Of a DNA stretch of 64,000 nucleotides, positions 30,535 to 42,679 are shown piece by piece (the stretch's first letter is position 1; the number at the start of each line of letters is the position of its first letter). The position numbers and the translations under genes are program-made. Source of the stretch: Septoria linicola (lineage: Eukaryota > Ascomycota > Dothideomycetes > Mycosphaerellales > Mycosphaerellaceae); assembly GCA_024114885.1 (NCBI GenBank), contig CP099426.1, positions 1,736,001 to 1,800,000 on the forward strand, read 5' to 3'. The notes beneath the pieces were generated by a model, which saw nothing but the letters and a program-made list of their open reading frames with translations, did no database searches and was not told the DNA's origin.

Positions 30535-31338
30535 CTATTCCCACTCGGTGCCCTTTAGCCTTTGCATCAAATAGTCCACCTCGACCACTTTCGTCAAAGG
30601 AATGACATGGTCCTTGTACATGGCAACCACAGCGTCCACGGGAATCTTCTTTGGAGCGTCCGCATCTAGCGTAGGATCGTTTCCATACATCTCAGCCTTG
30701 GTCCGTAACCTCTTCAGCACCTGCGCCTCCACTGCGGCATTTGTGATAGCCTCGTCAATGCCCTTGGTGTCTCCCGCCTTGATCAGCTTCACGAATTTCT
30801 CCGGGTTCTCTCGGAACTTGCTTTCTGCCACAAACTTTCCAAAGTGTATCCTCCGACTGAGCGACTGCAGGCAGTTCACATCTGCCGTCGCTGCAGAACC
30901 GTAGTTTTCCTGCGCGTTGCGGCTCTTCTCCTCTCTTTCCCTCTTGACACAGACGCCTGGCAGAATCTCTCCGATATATCGCTGCTTCAATTCACTGTTG
31001 ACATTGACGTCGTTGGCCCAGAGGATCTTGGGATATTTGAGAGGCGGCAGTATTACTTCTTCTAAAGCGTCTGGAAAGAATGGATACTCGTCTGGAGATT
31101 GATAGCGTCGTATGCGTGATTGTGTGCGTTCTTGTTCACGAAGAACCCAGTCTGAGAACGAAAGATCACTTCCAGGCAGCGGAATCGCTCCCGCAGTGTA
31201 TATCGTGTTGTTTAGAGGAAACTGAGCCCTCTCAATCATGTGAAACAGCACCGTATCTTCGCATCTTATGAGTTGGTACCGAATATTTGCCAGAGACAGA
31301 GCTTTCTCTGGGTCGGAGAGATCTATTGCGTGATCCAT
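30535..31338 (-). CDS. ARO7: Chorismate mutase (AroQ/Aro7 type)
   Basis: Converts chorismate to prephenate, the branch step to Phe and Tyr. Single exon, 267 aa, the usual size for the fungal allosteric enzyme. The N-terminus MDHAIDLSDPEKALSLANIRYQL matches Aro7-type enzymes, as do RYQSPDEYPFFPDAL, YPKILWANDVNVN and the C-terminal VEVDYLMQRL. The all-helical family is cytosolic and in yeast is inhibited by Tyr and activated by Trp; regulation here is inferred from family. Divergent from the Mdv1 gene across about 310 bp. Confidence 0.93.
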   Translation of the reverse strand: MDHAIDLSDPEKALSLANIRYQLIRCEDTVLFHMIERAQFPLNNTIYTAGAIPLPGSDLSFSDWVLREQERTQSRIRRYQSPDEYPFFPDALEEVILPPLKYPKILWANDVNVNSELKQRYIGEILPGVCVKREREEKSRNAQENYGSAATADVNCLQSLSRRIHFGKFVAESKFRENPEKFVKLIKAGDTKGIDEAITNAAVEAQVLKRLRTKAEMYGNDPTLDADAPKKIPVDAVVAMYKDHVIPLTKVVEVDYLMQRLKGTEWE

Positions 31339-31650
31339 TTCGAAGAAAGTGTGTTGCCAGTGGGTGTAGTTGCAATAATATGTATCAGGCAGAGTGTCTC
31401 CGGAAATCTGTCACATGCGATGTCGGCAGAAGCGGCTCTGGGGAGCGCGGAGTTGGCTGCGGCAGTGAGAAGCTCGGACGTCTTTCAGCCTGGAAAGCAA
31501 GTCAAGTGAAGTTGGCGGCGGCGTGTGACGTTGGTCGCATCAACACAAACACAGTGTCGAGTGACCATTTCCCATCCTGCTTGATTTTACATCGCAGACA
31601 CTGTTCCACTATGCAAAACTCATGACTCATGAGAGAAGCAACAAGTCGCC
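31339..31650. other. Divergent promoter, chorismate mutase and Mdv1
   Basis: A 312-bp gap between two divergent ATGs. I see no distinct motif. Confidence 0.5.
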
Positions 31651-33932
31651 ATGGCCAGCAGGGGACGCAGCACGTCGCCGCGGAAGAGCAACAGAGCTCA
31701 CAGAATGTCGCAGCACCAGGACGACGAGGACTCGATATTGAATGTGCGAAACATGACTCTAGCCTGACCTCGTTTCATATATTGCATATACTGATCTGTT
31801 ATATAGAGCCGTCAACTGGAAGCATTTGGGCGCACCGTCCACGCCACTGCATCGCAGCTCATCACCGGCATCCATGGCCACTCCGCCTCCCACAGCGACA
31901 CTCCCGGCCGAGACCACTACCGCAACGCGCTCTCCTCCGTGCGACGCTTCTCTCAGCGACCTTCAATCCAACGATCCGTCTTCTCCTTCGCCAAGGCCAA
32001 TCCGCGAGAGCTGATCCGAAGCAACTTCAACACCAGCGAGATTGAACATCGCGCCCTGACATATCTGCCCGACGAGCTCATCCGGAATGTGCCCCAAAGC
32101 AGTAGTCCGTTCAGCTTGTTCGAGGGCTTCAAGGCGAGTCTGCCAGATGAGGACGATGGAGGCAAGTCCGGGCGGCGGAAGAAGCACGGAAGGCACAACA
32201 GCAAGGGTCAGAAGCTGCTTGATGGTGCGGAGCAGGAGACGTTTGAAGGCCCGCCGAAGCTGCAGCAGCTGAAGAGGGACAAAGACCGGTTAGAGCACAG
32301 GCTGGAAATGATGGGCGTGCGTAAGACCATGTGCACGAGCGAAATCCGGGAGATTGACAACAAGATTGCGAATCTGAACACAATGCGAAAGGTCATCCTG
32401 GGGCGACTGGCAGGTCTGGAAGACGAGGAACGAGAGCTGGAGCACGAAGTCCTGGAGACGACCGAGAAGCTGGAGGTACTCGAGGAAGAACTGGCCGACG
32501 AGGCTATTCTGGCGCAAAAGACGTCGGACCTTGCTAAGTTGGGCACGAAGACGGACGACGATGCTGCTGCTGTCACGGAAGCTGAAGAGGACAAGAATGA
32601 GGACAGCCCGGGATTCATGTCGGAGAGCATATACGAGAAATTGCCGAAAGTGAAGGAGAGTCCGCAGAAGACGAAACGGAAAAAGGGAGTGACGAGGAGA
32701 ATATCGATGCCAGTTCTACATGAGCATATGGAGCCCGGGTCGCGGATAAGAGAGATTCCTGCGCACAACGACATCATCACTGCACTCGACTTTGATGCGC
32801 CTTTTGGAACCATGGTCACGGCAGCGTTGGATGATACGGTACGCGTATGGGATCTGAACGCTGGACGATGCATGGGCATGTTAGAGGGACATCTATCAAG
32901 TGTCCGTTGTCTACAAGTGGAGGAGAACATTGTGGCGACAGGCTCGATGGACGCAAGCATACGACTTTGGGACCTCAGTCAAGCAGACTACAGTCCTGCA
33001 ATTGGGTCGAGCATCACATCCAAGCCCATTCCAGAGGATGCAGAGGGTGAAGAAGCGGCTTCTGCCACAGGCGAAGAGCTTTTTACGCCTGCTGGCTCTG
33101 ATTCTGGCTCAACAGCCGCACCTGAGGTGCACGGAAACGGCACCCAAGATTGCCACATGTTCACGCTATCTTCACACGTTGCAGAAGTGACTGCACTGAA
33201 TCTCCATGGCACTACACTTGTATCCGGTTCCGCAGACAAGACAATGAGGCAATGGGATTTGGAGAAGGGTCGATGTGTGCAGACGTTGGATGTGCTATGG
33301 GCTGCCGCACAAGCTACTACGCTGAGCACGCCCGTTCCCGGGACATCACTAAACGGAACTGCGAACGAAGGCAGCTGGTGGAAGCCTACTGGTGGCAGAC
33401 TGCAAAATGCCGAAGCTGATTTCATCGGAGCACTACAAGTCTTCGATACTGCACTTGCCTGCGGTACAGCTGACGGCATGGTGCGTCTATGGGATCTCAG
33501 AGGTGGTATGGTCGTTCGATCTCTCACTGGCCACACTGGACCTGTGACTGCATTACAGTTCGATGACATGTTTATGGTAACGGGTTCGCAGGATCGAAGC
33601 ATAAGAGTGAGTCTTCTCGGACAATTTCACGATACAGCTTGCTAACATCTGTGCAGATATGGGATCTCCGAACCGGCAACATCCACGACGCGTTCGCATA
33701 CGACAGTCCTATCTCTTCCATGCAATTCGACGCCCGGCGCATCGTGGCTGCTGCAAACGAAGACGTTGTCAAGGTATACGACAAGACGGAAGGGTCGCAA
33801 TGGGACTGCGGAGCCGGTGTGCTGAAGGACGAGGAGGACACGAAGCCATCGATCGTGGAGCGGGTACGTATCAAGGACGGCTACTTGATCGAAGGTAGAA
33901 GGGACGGTGTTGTGGGCGTGTGGAGCTGTTGA
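31651..33932 (+). CDS. MDV1: Mitochondrial division protein Mdv1/Caf4-like WD40 adaptor
   Basis: Links Fis1 on the outer mitochondrial membrane to the dynamin Dnm1 during fission. Proposed exons: 31651-31743, 31807-33606, 33657-33932, giving 722 aa. The 63-nt first intron restores an N-terminus with LEAFGRTVHATASQLITG, typical of Mdv1. It is followed by RALTYLPDELIRNVP (Fis1-binding region), a coiled coil (~190-290) and a C-terminal seven-blade WD40 propeller (VRVWDLNAGRC, IRLWDLSQA, MRQWDLEKGRC, VRLWDLRGG, IRIWDLRTG). The last blade is split by the 50-nt intron 2. Confidence 0.92.
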
Positions 33933-35723
33933 GCTTCTACACACGGGGGAATAAAATGACTGTCTTGTTGTAAATTAGCGACGGCGCTTATGGAGAGACG
34001 GCCGCTGATTACGAGGCGAAGAGCACCAGCGCTAGAGTACCTTTGTACATACTGTGAGATACAATGAGATGTTGTACGTTGTACTATGCGAAAAAGCATG
34101 TACGAGTGCTTAGCCACTCTCGAAACGTTGCGATGTGTCCCTACGACCTACTTCGTAGAGCACAGTTTCCGCGATACATCCATCGAGTTGCCCCTGAGAT
34201 GTATGTGACCAGACGCGAAGTCAAGAGAGCATCGAGCAACAGACTCGAATGCGACGCTGCTGGACTCCCCGTCACACAGCAAAAGAAGTTGAGGAATATC
34301 CGCGCTTCAGCACCACCAGCAGCGCAAAATTAACTACCCGTCTCCCCACCCCGTTTCGAACCCACACCACAACACTTTTCAAACCATTAAACACAGCCAC
34401 GCAGCAAGAGAGCAAAAAAGAGAGAATATGGCATCCGTTAATCCACCCACCTGGGTTCCAGTCCGGTGGCAGTACCAAGGGAGACACACACATGCCCCAC
34501 GAGGCCAATGCGATCCCAGAGTAGCGCCATAAGAAGGAGCGAACCACAAGCCAGTAAACAGTCTTCATTTGCCATGACAAAGCAGGATTGCGATTGAATG
34601 GTGAAGTGTTGCGCGGGGAGTACTCGGGCGTGCGAGTTTGGGCCGGGGGCGGAGGGGTGCTGGAGGGAAGGGAAGAGAAGTGAAAGTTCACGGGAAAGTT
34701 CACGGGAAAGTGAAAGTTCACGGAGGGGTGAGCGGGTTGCTTCGCGCGTGGGCGTTTGGATGCGGGTGCTGCACTTATCGCGGAGGCTCTTCTCTTGGGC
34801 AAGATGCGACATTGCACGCGCATGTTTTCATCTTGTAGGTTAGTGGTGCTCGCCAGAGGGTGTGACTCCTGGCTCGCAGCGAACGCCTGCTCCTGGTGAT
34901 GAGCTTCACCGTGGTCTCGACGGTCGTTCTCCACGTCGTGACGTGAGAGAATTGCGAGATACGAGGCTCTCTCCGAAGCCTTCTTTTCAGACCAAGGCTG
35001 ATAAGCTACGGAGCTGGTCATATGGGCGAAGTTCTTCGAACAAGTCTATCCAGCGTGAGAATCATCGGGCTGCGAGATCAGGAGTTCTTGCGGCGGAGAC
35101 GTGCTGAAGGCGTTGCAGTCTCGAGGCTAGCTGCATCCTGTTACTTAGCGGTGATCATAGGTCTTACGTCGGTTTGGCGGGCGATAGAGCGGTTCAGAAC
35201 GAATGCGAGCTTTAAAAACTCCCCTCTCCTTCCATTCTAACTCCTGGTCCAGACGCACTCCTTACCCTCATGGGTTCATCATTAGCTCGTCGATGCGGCA
35301 TACACTCCAAAGTATCTATGAGCCCCGACCGATACTGATACCAGATCTAAGCGGAATAATTTACTAAGTATTTATGCTGAAGGACTACAATGCCCGCCGT
35401 GAGAATTGGTGGACGTTCCTGCCAAGCTTATGCAGGGTCCGTCGCGCTTTCCCCAAAGCGGCCGCATGCGACAACGCGCGTTAACTAGTGCTTGAGGTGC
35501 ATACCGCATGTTGACAATGAACTTTATTGTCCGAAAAGCTCAACAATGTGAACTTACTAGTTCCGGCGCTGGCGCTGGCACGGTCTTCGAAAACCTCACT
35601 TCTCCTTTGTCCTTGTCAGCTCGACCTTCTGACCTTCATGCACCCATCGACGCCCTTCCGGCACCCAAACACGAACCTGCATCTTGCACAACACAAGCTG
35701 GATCGCAACCACGCACAATCGCT
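33933..35723. other. Long intergenic region with short tandem repeat
   Basis: About 1.8 kb without a convincing gene. A 249-codon minus-strand open frame (34272-35021) exists, but its predicted protein is compositionally odd and a tandem repeat runs through it; I do not call it. The stretch 35200-35720 is probably the promoter and 5' UTR of the next gene. Confidence 0.5.
34682..34735. repeat. Tandem repeat of a 12-bp unit
   Basis: GAAAGTTCACGG occurs three times in close succession, the second and third copies separated by a 6-bp GAAAGT insertion. Probably slippage-derived; no known function. Confidence 0.6.
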
Positions 35724-37067
35724 ATGGCGTTTCTGAAGCGTCTCTCAGACAGTCTGTGGGACTATGTCTCGCCTCGCAAAGTCGATCGTGTGCCATTTCC
35801 GACGCCTGAGACAGGCAACAGCGCACTGCCATCCAGAAAGACTACACTGGAAGACGTTGCAAGACACTCAAAGTCGATGAGTCCCAGCGAAAGAGTCAGC
35901 GAATGGCACATCAAGTCGATCTTCCAGCCAGATTCACCTGGAAGCACGAAGAGGAAGCGGCTACACACACCCGAATCCGGCGCAGGACGTCGGGCGAAAC
36001 AGCCAAGAATCGAGGTCGAGGACATGGATGATGTGCCAATGTCTGAGCAGAAGCGCTTAGACTCGCCCATGCATGATGACTACGATGATCGAAGTTCTTT
36101 CCTGCGCACACCATCTCGGCGCTCGAAGACACGTTCACCATCTCCTTCGTTCGAGGAGTACCTCAGAGACGATGACTCCATATCAGTAGACTTGCGTGTG
36201 GACGATGAGCAGTTTAACAACACTCCTCCGAAGCAGCGAGTTGTACACATCCCTGCTGAGCTCAGTGACAAGCAGATTGGCACAGAGGAGCTCCGCGCAA
36301 AAGGCTGGGACGATGACTACATAACTCTTATGCAGAAGATTGGTCTGCGAGGCCGAGAGCCTGTCTTACCGGCATATATGAAGTTCGAGTATCGCTTCTT
36401 ACCGGACGGACTCTTCGAAAGTACCGATGATGCTTTCATCAGCAGCCAGCGTAACGGCCACTTCAAAGCTAGCAAGGCACTGCAAAGGCTGCTCGACCTG
36501 GGAGGTCACCTTCGTGATCGTAAGCTCATGGATCCTGAGGAGGCCCGAGCCGAGCTGGAAGTCAAGAAACATCTCAAAGACTACATCAAGTGGGCTGAAA
36601 GCGATGCCGACCTCGATCAGAGCACTGCCATACCAATCATGGTGCAAGTGTATGCGGAAGCCGGCACACCTGGTGACGACATCAGAGCGACCGCTGAAGA
36701 CAAGTGCCGAGTCCTGGTACAGAGGTGGAAGAATGCTTTGGAAGTCGCACGCTCTGTCGAGTTCTCTCCCGGTTCACGCGCATCCGACGGCACTCTGCTC
36801 TCCTACGAGCTGCCAACCTTCTACGCTTTGTTGGCATCCGACGCCATCGTCGCTATCATGGCATATCGTATCGACACTGATGAGTGTCAGCCAATGGCGC
36901 TCTTCGACTATAACGATAGAGACTACGATGTCTGGAACTCGCTTGCGATGGCGATCCTCATATGCCATGTCCGGAACGTGCAGCTTCGTATTGCGGAAGA
37001 CACAGACATCGGCTTGAAGCAGTCATACTCAGGCGAGAGTGACGGCGGGATGGATGAGGATGCTTGA
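35724..37067 (+). CDS. Conserved-looking hypothetical protein, likely nuclear
   Basis: Single exon, 447 aa from ATG 35724; the frame is open further upstream but that part is Ser/Pro-rich and its ATGs are poorly placed. The N-terminal ~180 residues look disordered, with a bipartite basic stretch (KRKRLHTPESGAGRRAKQPR) that could be a nuclear localisation signal, and SP/TP sites. The C-terminal ~250 residues look folded: GWDDDYITLMQKIGLRGREP, then a helical region, ending in an acidic tail. I recognise no family and propose no function. Confidence 0.6.
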   Translation: MAFLKRLSDSLWDYVSPRKVDRVPFPTPETGNSALPSRKTTLEDVARHSKSMSPSERVSEWHIKSIFQPDSPGSTKRKRLHTPESGAGRRAKQPRIEVEDMDDVPMSEQKRLDSPMHDDYDDRSSFLRTPSRRSKTRSPSPSFEEYLRDDDSISVDLRVDDEQFNNTPPKQRVVHIPAELSDKQIGTEELRAKGWDDDYITLMQKIGLRGREPVLPAYMKFEYRFLPDGLFESTDDAFISSQRNGHFKASKALQRLLDLGGHLRDRKLMDPEEARAELEVKKHLKDYIKWAESDADLDQSTAIPIMVQVYAEAGTPGDDIRATAEDKCRVLVQRWKNALEVARSVEFSPGSRASDGTLLSYELPTFYALLASDAIVAIMAYRIDTDECQPMALFDYNDRDYDVWNSLAMAILICHVRNVQLRIAEDTDIGLKQSYSGESDGGMDEDA

Positions 37068-37719
37068 GCAGGCTAAGACAGTAACGCGGAACGGTTGACC
37101 AGACGGACAGACTCAGGCAGAGTGTCCCATGCAGGCGATGGAACTTGTGGGATAGAAGAGGACGGGATATTGCACATCTGTTCAGAAGACGGCTTGAGCG
37201 CTAAGTTAGTTCGCACTTTCATAAGATACCCTGCATTACTGAGACAAACTATTCAAATTTGCCTACTGTTGGAGAATCATCTCCGCTGCATTGTGCAGTA
37301 AGCATCTTCACCGTGCCAGAATCTAGTGGCACGGAGCACCGCGAGTATCAGAGAGGCTCATTCCCCGTTCCATACGTGAGAGCTGATCGTTGCAGATGCA
37401 AGTTGCGCTCTCGCGGGAATTAATAGATTGAGTCACAACATCCATGAGGTGGTTGCGAATTACGGTACTTTGACTCCGGTGTACAATTCGTAGTGAAGCT
37501 CTATACGTGGTGGCTTTGGTAAGCTTGATTTCGCGTGAAAAAGAGGAGGCGCAATCGAGTGTACAGTGTACACACCTTTCCTCCTCTGTGCTTACCAGAT
37601 AGTGCAATCAATGTCACTTACAGCGCTTATGATCAATCGAGGCATTCTGCTTGAGCACAAGCCTGAAATTCATCTCCGTAGTTCTATGAAAACTTTCTGC
37701 AAGTCTATAAGCCTCGTGA
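37068..37719. other. Intergenic, convergent 3' ends
   Basis: About 650 bp between the hypothetical gene (+) and the MFS gene (-), both ending here. No gene or notable structure seen. Confidence 0.55.
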
Positions 37720-39509
37720 TCACGCCCTCTTCCTCGACAGATGCGTATTCCTCCTCTCCCTCCGCAGAACCTTTGGCTTGCCTCCTATGAAAGCGAACGA
37801 CAACACGCTCGTGATCAAGCACACAGCTGCCAATACTACATTCATGTTGCCATATCCAATCGCCTGCTTCAACTCGCCTGCGAGCTCAGGACCCACAGTG
37901 AGGCCAAAGCTAAAGACCATGTTGCTCATTCCATAAAGCTGCGCATATGGACCCTTCTCGCCAAAATAGTCAGGGTTCAGCTCGTAGTATTTCTGTACAA
38001 TCGCACCGGCCTCGACAATGCTCGGCGCACCAATGCCAGCGAGGCCCATACCGCAAAATCCTAGTAAGACGGAGTAGACGATGATCTGATCCATGCCGCC
38101 CTCGTGCGGGATACGCACGCATACCAGTACCGGGACTAAGTAGGCATAGCTGAGTACCGCGACGGGCTTCGTCCCGTAACGATCGACGCACCACCCGAAC
38201 ACTGGTCCGAGAATGAAGTCGAAGACACCCAGAGGAATGAACAGAAGACCGGAGCGCAGCGAGCTGAAATCGAAGAGTTGCTTGGCGACAGTAGGAATCG
38301 TGCTGTCGAAGGAGCCCAGGAGGATGGCCTGTACCATCGCTACCAGGAGGGCGGTCAGAAGCATTGGATCCGCGAGGCAAGGCAGTATGGGAATTATTCG
38401 AACGAGCCTTGGGTACTCGTCCTTGGGCTTCAATTTGTAGTAGCTGTCGTCAGGATGCTTGCCGCCAAGGAGTGGCTGTTCCTCGTCGTTGTCGTTGCCA
38501 TTCGTCTGCGCTTCACTATCTTGGGATTGATCGTTCGTTTCGTTGTCATTGCGAGACGTATTCAGATCGCTGACTGTGCTCGGGTCCTCTGCGTAGTACT
38601 TGTTCGCAATTTTCTTCTCGATCACAAGCAGTCGCATAACAAAATCGACCGCAAGAATCGAAGCTCCTAACGCAAACACGCCTGCGATGCCAGTCTTTTC
38701 GTACAGCACGCCACCGAGGATGGGAGCTGCCAAGTTGCCAACAGCGATGAAGCTGAAGATCTGTGACACGATCAGCATGGGGCTCTCACAGCCAGGGCAC
38801 ACCGTATCATACCGAGCCAATAGTCTTGCCGAGGTTTTCAGGTCCGACTGTCTCTAAACATAACGCCAATCCAATAGTCCAGACAAAGGCAGCACTGATA
38901 CCCTGCAAGACTCTTGCAAGTGCTAGGATTGGTACAGTGGTTCCCAGGAACAGCAGTATCGTAGACGCTAGCAGCGCCAGCAGGCCGAACAGGAATGGTG
39001 CTTGCCTTGTGGCGACTTTGTCAGCGAGGATACCAGCGACTGGCGAGAAGACCACACTAGCAGCTGCGTCTGTAAGTAGTGGACATGCGTTAGTGAAGAT
39101 TCCAGAGAAATCGGAGGGAGACTTCGGCTGTCTTGCGATTATTGTATCACTTACAAGCTGCCAGTAGTCCTGATGTCAAGCTTTGAACCTGTTCCTCTGG
39201 CACGCCAACTCGATCTTGAAGCATAAATGGCAGGACTGGAACGATCAGACCATAAAGGAAGAGGTCTGTGAAGAGACCAATGGCCACTGTTGCCACGATA
39301 AAGAAGGTGTTGGATCGCCATCGTAGTCCAGCAGGTTCTACCGAGTAGTCTTGATATCCTGGTATCTGTAGTGTATTGAGCAGTTTAGCCACGCCCGATG
39401 ACATTCCTGTCATGGCTGATGATTCTAGCTCTGGCGGATTCATCGGCTCAGGACGGGTGTAGTATGAGAGACGAGTGTACCAGCCGTGTGGAAGTGCCTG
39501 ATCGGACAT
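37720..39509 (-). CDS. Major facilitator superfamily transporter (DHA1/VMAT-like)
   Basis: Twelve-helix proton-coupled antiporter, 550 aa. Proposed exons (minus): 39509-39155, 39069-38813, 38760-37720. Intron 1 (85 nt) carries ACTAAC; intron 2 (52 nt) ends GTCACAG. After a ~65-residue cytosolic N-terminus, helix 1 begins near FFIVATVAIGLFTDLFLYGLI. MFS motif A is present as GILADKVATRQAP. A long acidic, Asn/Glu-rich central loop (~260-310) separates the two six-helix halves. The C-terminus is basic. The pattern resembles fungal vesicular-amine/TetA-like carriers; the substrate is unknown. It is far from the NRPS, so I do not assign it to that cluster. Confidence 0.87.
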
Positions 39510-39914
39510 GGGAGACTAGCAGTCAGTAACAGAGATGGCCATGTTTGCAAAGAGCAACCAAAAGACGAACGCATTGATCCATTATGAGGACATAACGTCA
39601 CCATCTGCAGGAACGAATGCTCAAACTCTCTTTTTTGGCTTCCTGGCGCTTGCGAACGCGTGTCGACGCGACTCTACAGCATTTTACCCTCTGCAGACCA
39701 CAGAGTGCTTTGAAGTGCTGACTGTATTGCGCTGGGAGTGCGACTGCCATCTTCCAAACCAGATGCACGGACGATCGTAGCTAGTCCGCGACAAGCGCGC
39801 CAAGCTGCCGTCAAGTCGATCCTGGTTCAGCTTCGCCTTCAGTTGCAGCTCCACCACTGCATCGACATCAAATATTTGCAATATTGCATTCATCGTCTCA
39901 AAATTGCTGCTACG
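39510..39914. other. Divergent promoter, MFS and spliceosomal protein
   Basis: About 405 bp between two divergent ATGs. Nothing distinctive seen. Confidence 0.5.
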
Positions 39915-40741
39915 ATGGCAGAGCCAAACGCAACGTTCGTACATTGCACATCGTACGAACTGCGCACGGCATGAGTAGGCACTGACCGTACGTGTAGCAT
40001 CTATGTTCGCAACCTGGACGAGAAGACCAAAATCCCAGAATTGGTCGCAACACTCCGCGAGATCTTTACTGGACTCGGCGGCAATGTCGTCGACATCATC
40101 GCCAAGAAGAGCATAAAGCGCAAGGGCCAGGCATTTGTGGTGTTTGAGACTGTGGAAGAGGCACAAGAGGCGCTCGAAGCATTCCAGGACTTCGAGTTGC
40201 TGGGCCGAAACATGGAGCTGGCTTTCGCCAAAACCAAGAGTGATGCCACAGTGGTGAGAGAGGATGGCGAGGCCGGTTTGGAGCAGCACAAGAAGCATCG
40301 TCTTGCAGAGAAAGGTGAGCTTGTGCTCCGATTCGTGCGCAGACGCACTTGCACATACTAATGTGTTCTACAGAACGCAAGCAAGCCCTTGAAGCACAAG
40401 CTGCAGCGGCCAACCCAGCGAAGCGTGCCGCCGATCCTTCGTCACTCGCCGAACGTCCTGCTAAGACCACGAAACCAGCGGGTGGTGCAATGGCGGACGA
40501 GTACCTGCCACCAAACAAGATCCTTGTCTTGCGCGAGCTGCCAGAGGATTACTCAAAGGAGGCACTCACAGCTGTGTTCCAGCGCTTCCCTGGCTTCAAG
40601 GAAGTGCGTATGGTGCCTGGGCGCAAGGGTCTGGCGTTTGCAGAATACAGTGAAGACAGTGAGGCTATCACTGCAAAGGAGGCGATGAACGGTGTTACGT
40701 TGGGCGACAAGACGATCAGAGTCACTTTCCAGAGGCAGTAG
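39915..40741 (+). CDS. U1A/U2B''-type small nuclear ribonucleoprotein
   Basis: Binds a stem-loop of U1 or U2 snRNA in the spliceosome. Proposed exons: 39915-39934, 39998-40314, 40374-40741, giving 234 aa. The first exon is 20 nt (MAEPNA plus two bases). The 63-nt intron restores RRM1 RNP2 as IYVRNL; RNP1 reads KGQAFVVF. A Lys/Ala-rich linker follows, then RRM2 with ILVLRELP and GLAFAEY, ending VTFQRQ. Two RRMs at this spacing are typical of U1A/U2B''; with a single gene visible I cannot tell which snRNA it serves. Confidence 0.9.
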
Positions 40742-41156
40742 AAGAGCGTGTCACCATCGGTGGCGACGTTTCACACGAGACGAGATGCTCTGACATGTTC
40801 TGTCGCGACATTGTAGACACTCAGGCAGAAAATGAAGCGGCGAGAAAAGATTCTCACGCTCACTTCCAATCTCACATGCGGCTGCGAAACCAGGTCCCCG
40901 CCATGATCCAACCTGCCTTGGAAATTGACTTCGTCAGCTTCATCAGCTACCAAGTGGTCGCGGCGCCACCTCAACTTGCACAGACCAAACAGGCTTCTAT
41001 TGCAGCCCGCCTTGACTACTTTCCGCCGTTCCTGATTTCGCTTGCGCCGCCGCATAGTCGGACTACGAAGGCCCCATCAGACAGTAAGTCCAAGTGAATA
41101 CTCCGTCGCCCGCTCCCGCTTTGAGCCATTGCCGATTGTGCTAGCGCAACCTTCTG
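40742..41156. other. Intergenic, nothing recognised
   Basis: About 415 bp between two same-strand genes. A 100-codon open frame (40795-41097) lacks support. Confidence 0.5.
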
Positions 41157-41990
41157 ATGAGCACACATTTGGAAGCCTACTTATCTCGATCGACTCTCAG
41201 GGATACAAGGCCCACCGACGGTCGCAAACCATCAAACAGAAACACGTCTGGCAACATGGAGCCCACGTCAACGGTCTTGTCCAAGTGCGTTCCGTCACTC
41301 CAGTCAGATCGATTCATCAGATTGCACATCGGTACTGGAGATGATGCCTTTTCGGTTCAATTGCCTCAAAGTCTGCTCGAGGCTACTTCAGAGTACTTCC
41401 GCAAAGCACTGGGAGGGAATAGATTTGTGGAAGGCATGTCTGGGGAGATACACTTGGAAGAGGACGATGTCGAGTCGTGGAAAACACTACTTGACTGGTT
41501 GACACATCGCAAGGTGCCAGACGTCGTGGGTTGCACGACGATGGAGGAAGACTTCATCGCCATGTCGAAGTGCTGGCTGCTCGGCGACAAGTATCACCTT
41601 CGTGGCTTTCAAAACGATGCCATGATTCAGCTTATCACCTATGCCGACCACATGGGCTGTGAGTTTGGGCCAGCCGACTACAAATATCTCGTCCCCTTGT
41701 GTCCACCAGACTCTGTACTAATGATGTTCCTCGCGGAAGAAGCCGCCTGGCGATTGAAGGAACTGGAACGGCCATTGTCAGACTACAATGCCCTAGCTGG
41801 TACGATTGGCTTCTGGCCGGCATTGTTCAAACCCGTCGAGCTGCTGAAAGAGAACGGTGAATACATCTGTGGACGACTCAAGGGCGTGGAGAAGCGCACT
41901 GACGGCACATATGCTCACTGGCGGAAGTACATGGTCGGCGATCTACCACAAATCGTGAACGTGCTCAAGGACAAGCCACGTTGCGGTTGA
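41157..41990 (+). CDS. BTB/POZ domain protein
   Basis: Single exon, 277 aa. A BTB fold spans about residues 45-160: FIRLHIGTGDDAFSVQLPQSLLEATSEYF, then LEEDDVESWKTLLDWL and CWLLGDKYHLRGFQNDAM. BTB domains mediate dimerisation and often act as Cul3 adaptors. The C-terminal ~115 residues show no known domain. ATG 41157 is used; an in-frame ATG at 41256 would remove a 33-residue basic leader. Fungal genomes carry many such short BTB-only proteins of unknown function. Confidence 0.78.
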   Translation: MSTHLEAYLSRSTLRDTRPTDGRKPSNRNTSGNMEPTSTVLSKCVPSLQSDRFIRLHIGTGDDAFSVQLPQSLLEATSEYFRKALGGNRFVEGMSGEIHLEEDDVESWKTLLDWLTHRKVPDVVGCTTMEEDFIAMSKCWLLGDKYHLRGFQNDAMIQLITYADHMGCEFGPADYKYLVPLCPPDSVLMMFLAEEAAWRLKELERPLSDYNALAGTIGFWPALFKPVELLKENGEYICGRLKGVEKRTDGTYAHWRKYMVGDLPQIVNVLKDKPRCG

Positions 41991-42679
41991 GGTTGCGGAG
42001 GCGCGGAGGTACGTTTAGCTGGTGAATTGTATTGATGTTCAATCAAGTTTTGTCACGGAGGACTCATCTTCGATAGACAGCATCCCGAAATGCTGACGTC
42101 GGGTCTCTGTGTTCCCCTGGTCCACGATAATACAGAAGTGGCTTCGGGACTGGCGCAAGCATGGCTGACTATTCATTGATCGATCTGGACGCAGAGACAT
42201 CGTGGCAATCACTTTCATGGATAGTCTGGAGAATCACGAAGCATGTGACAAGGACCATTCACCTGGGCCCGGGGATGAACCAGTGCAGAAGAATGGCGTG
42301 AAGCAGCTAGTCAGTTGAGACTCAGAGCCTCAAGGGCGCAATCAATACGATCAGGGGCTGTATTGCCGACTTTTCGTAATGATATCGATCAATGGATGCA
42401 CATCACCTACCATAAAATCTGCCCAATTCCACACCGGCCCTTGAGCTCCATTTGTGATACTCCCGAGACTACTCACCACCTGTTGCCAATCATTCTACAT
42501 GTTGCGCGGCATTGTCGACTCAATTCAATTAGGCATCGCCTCTCTCAGCACGCATCTCGACTCCTTCATATATCATTACTATATACAGTATCTGTGCTCC
42601 TGCTGGGTATCGTAACATGATAATTCCTTCCTCATCCTTCACATATACACACTTCCATACTCCTCACTTCATCACCACC
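41991..42679. other. Intergenic, convergent 3' ends
   Basis: About 690 bp between the BTB gene (+) and the acyltransferase gene (-). Nothing recognised. Confidence 0.55.

Noticed and set aside
34340..34380. GTTTCGAACCC, resembling a reversed tRNA T-loop
   Set aside because: The flanks cannot form the T stem and no acceptor, D or anticodon arms are found.
34272..35021. 249-codon minus-strand frame with a hydrophobic C-terminal part
   Set aside because: A tandem DNA repeat creates part of the protein, no domain is seen and no splice or promoter signal supports it. I keep it only as a remote possibility.
37720..39509. The MFS transporter as part of the NRPS cluster
   Set aside because: It is separated from the NRPS by about 18 kb of core genes.
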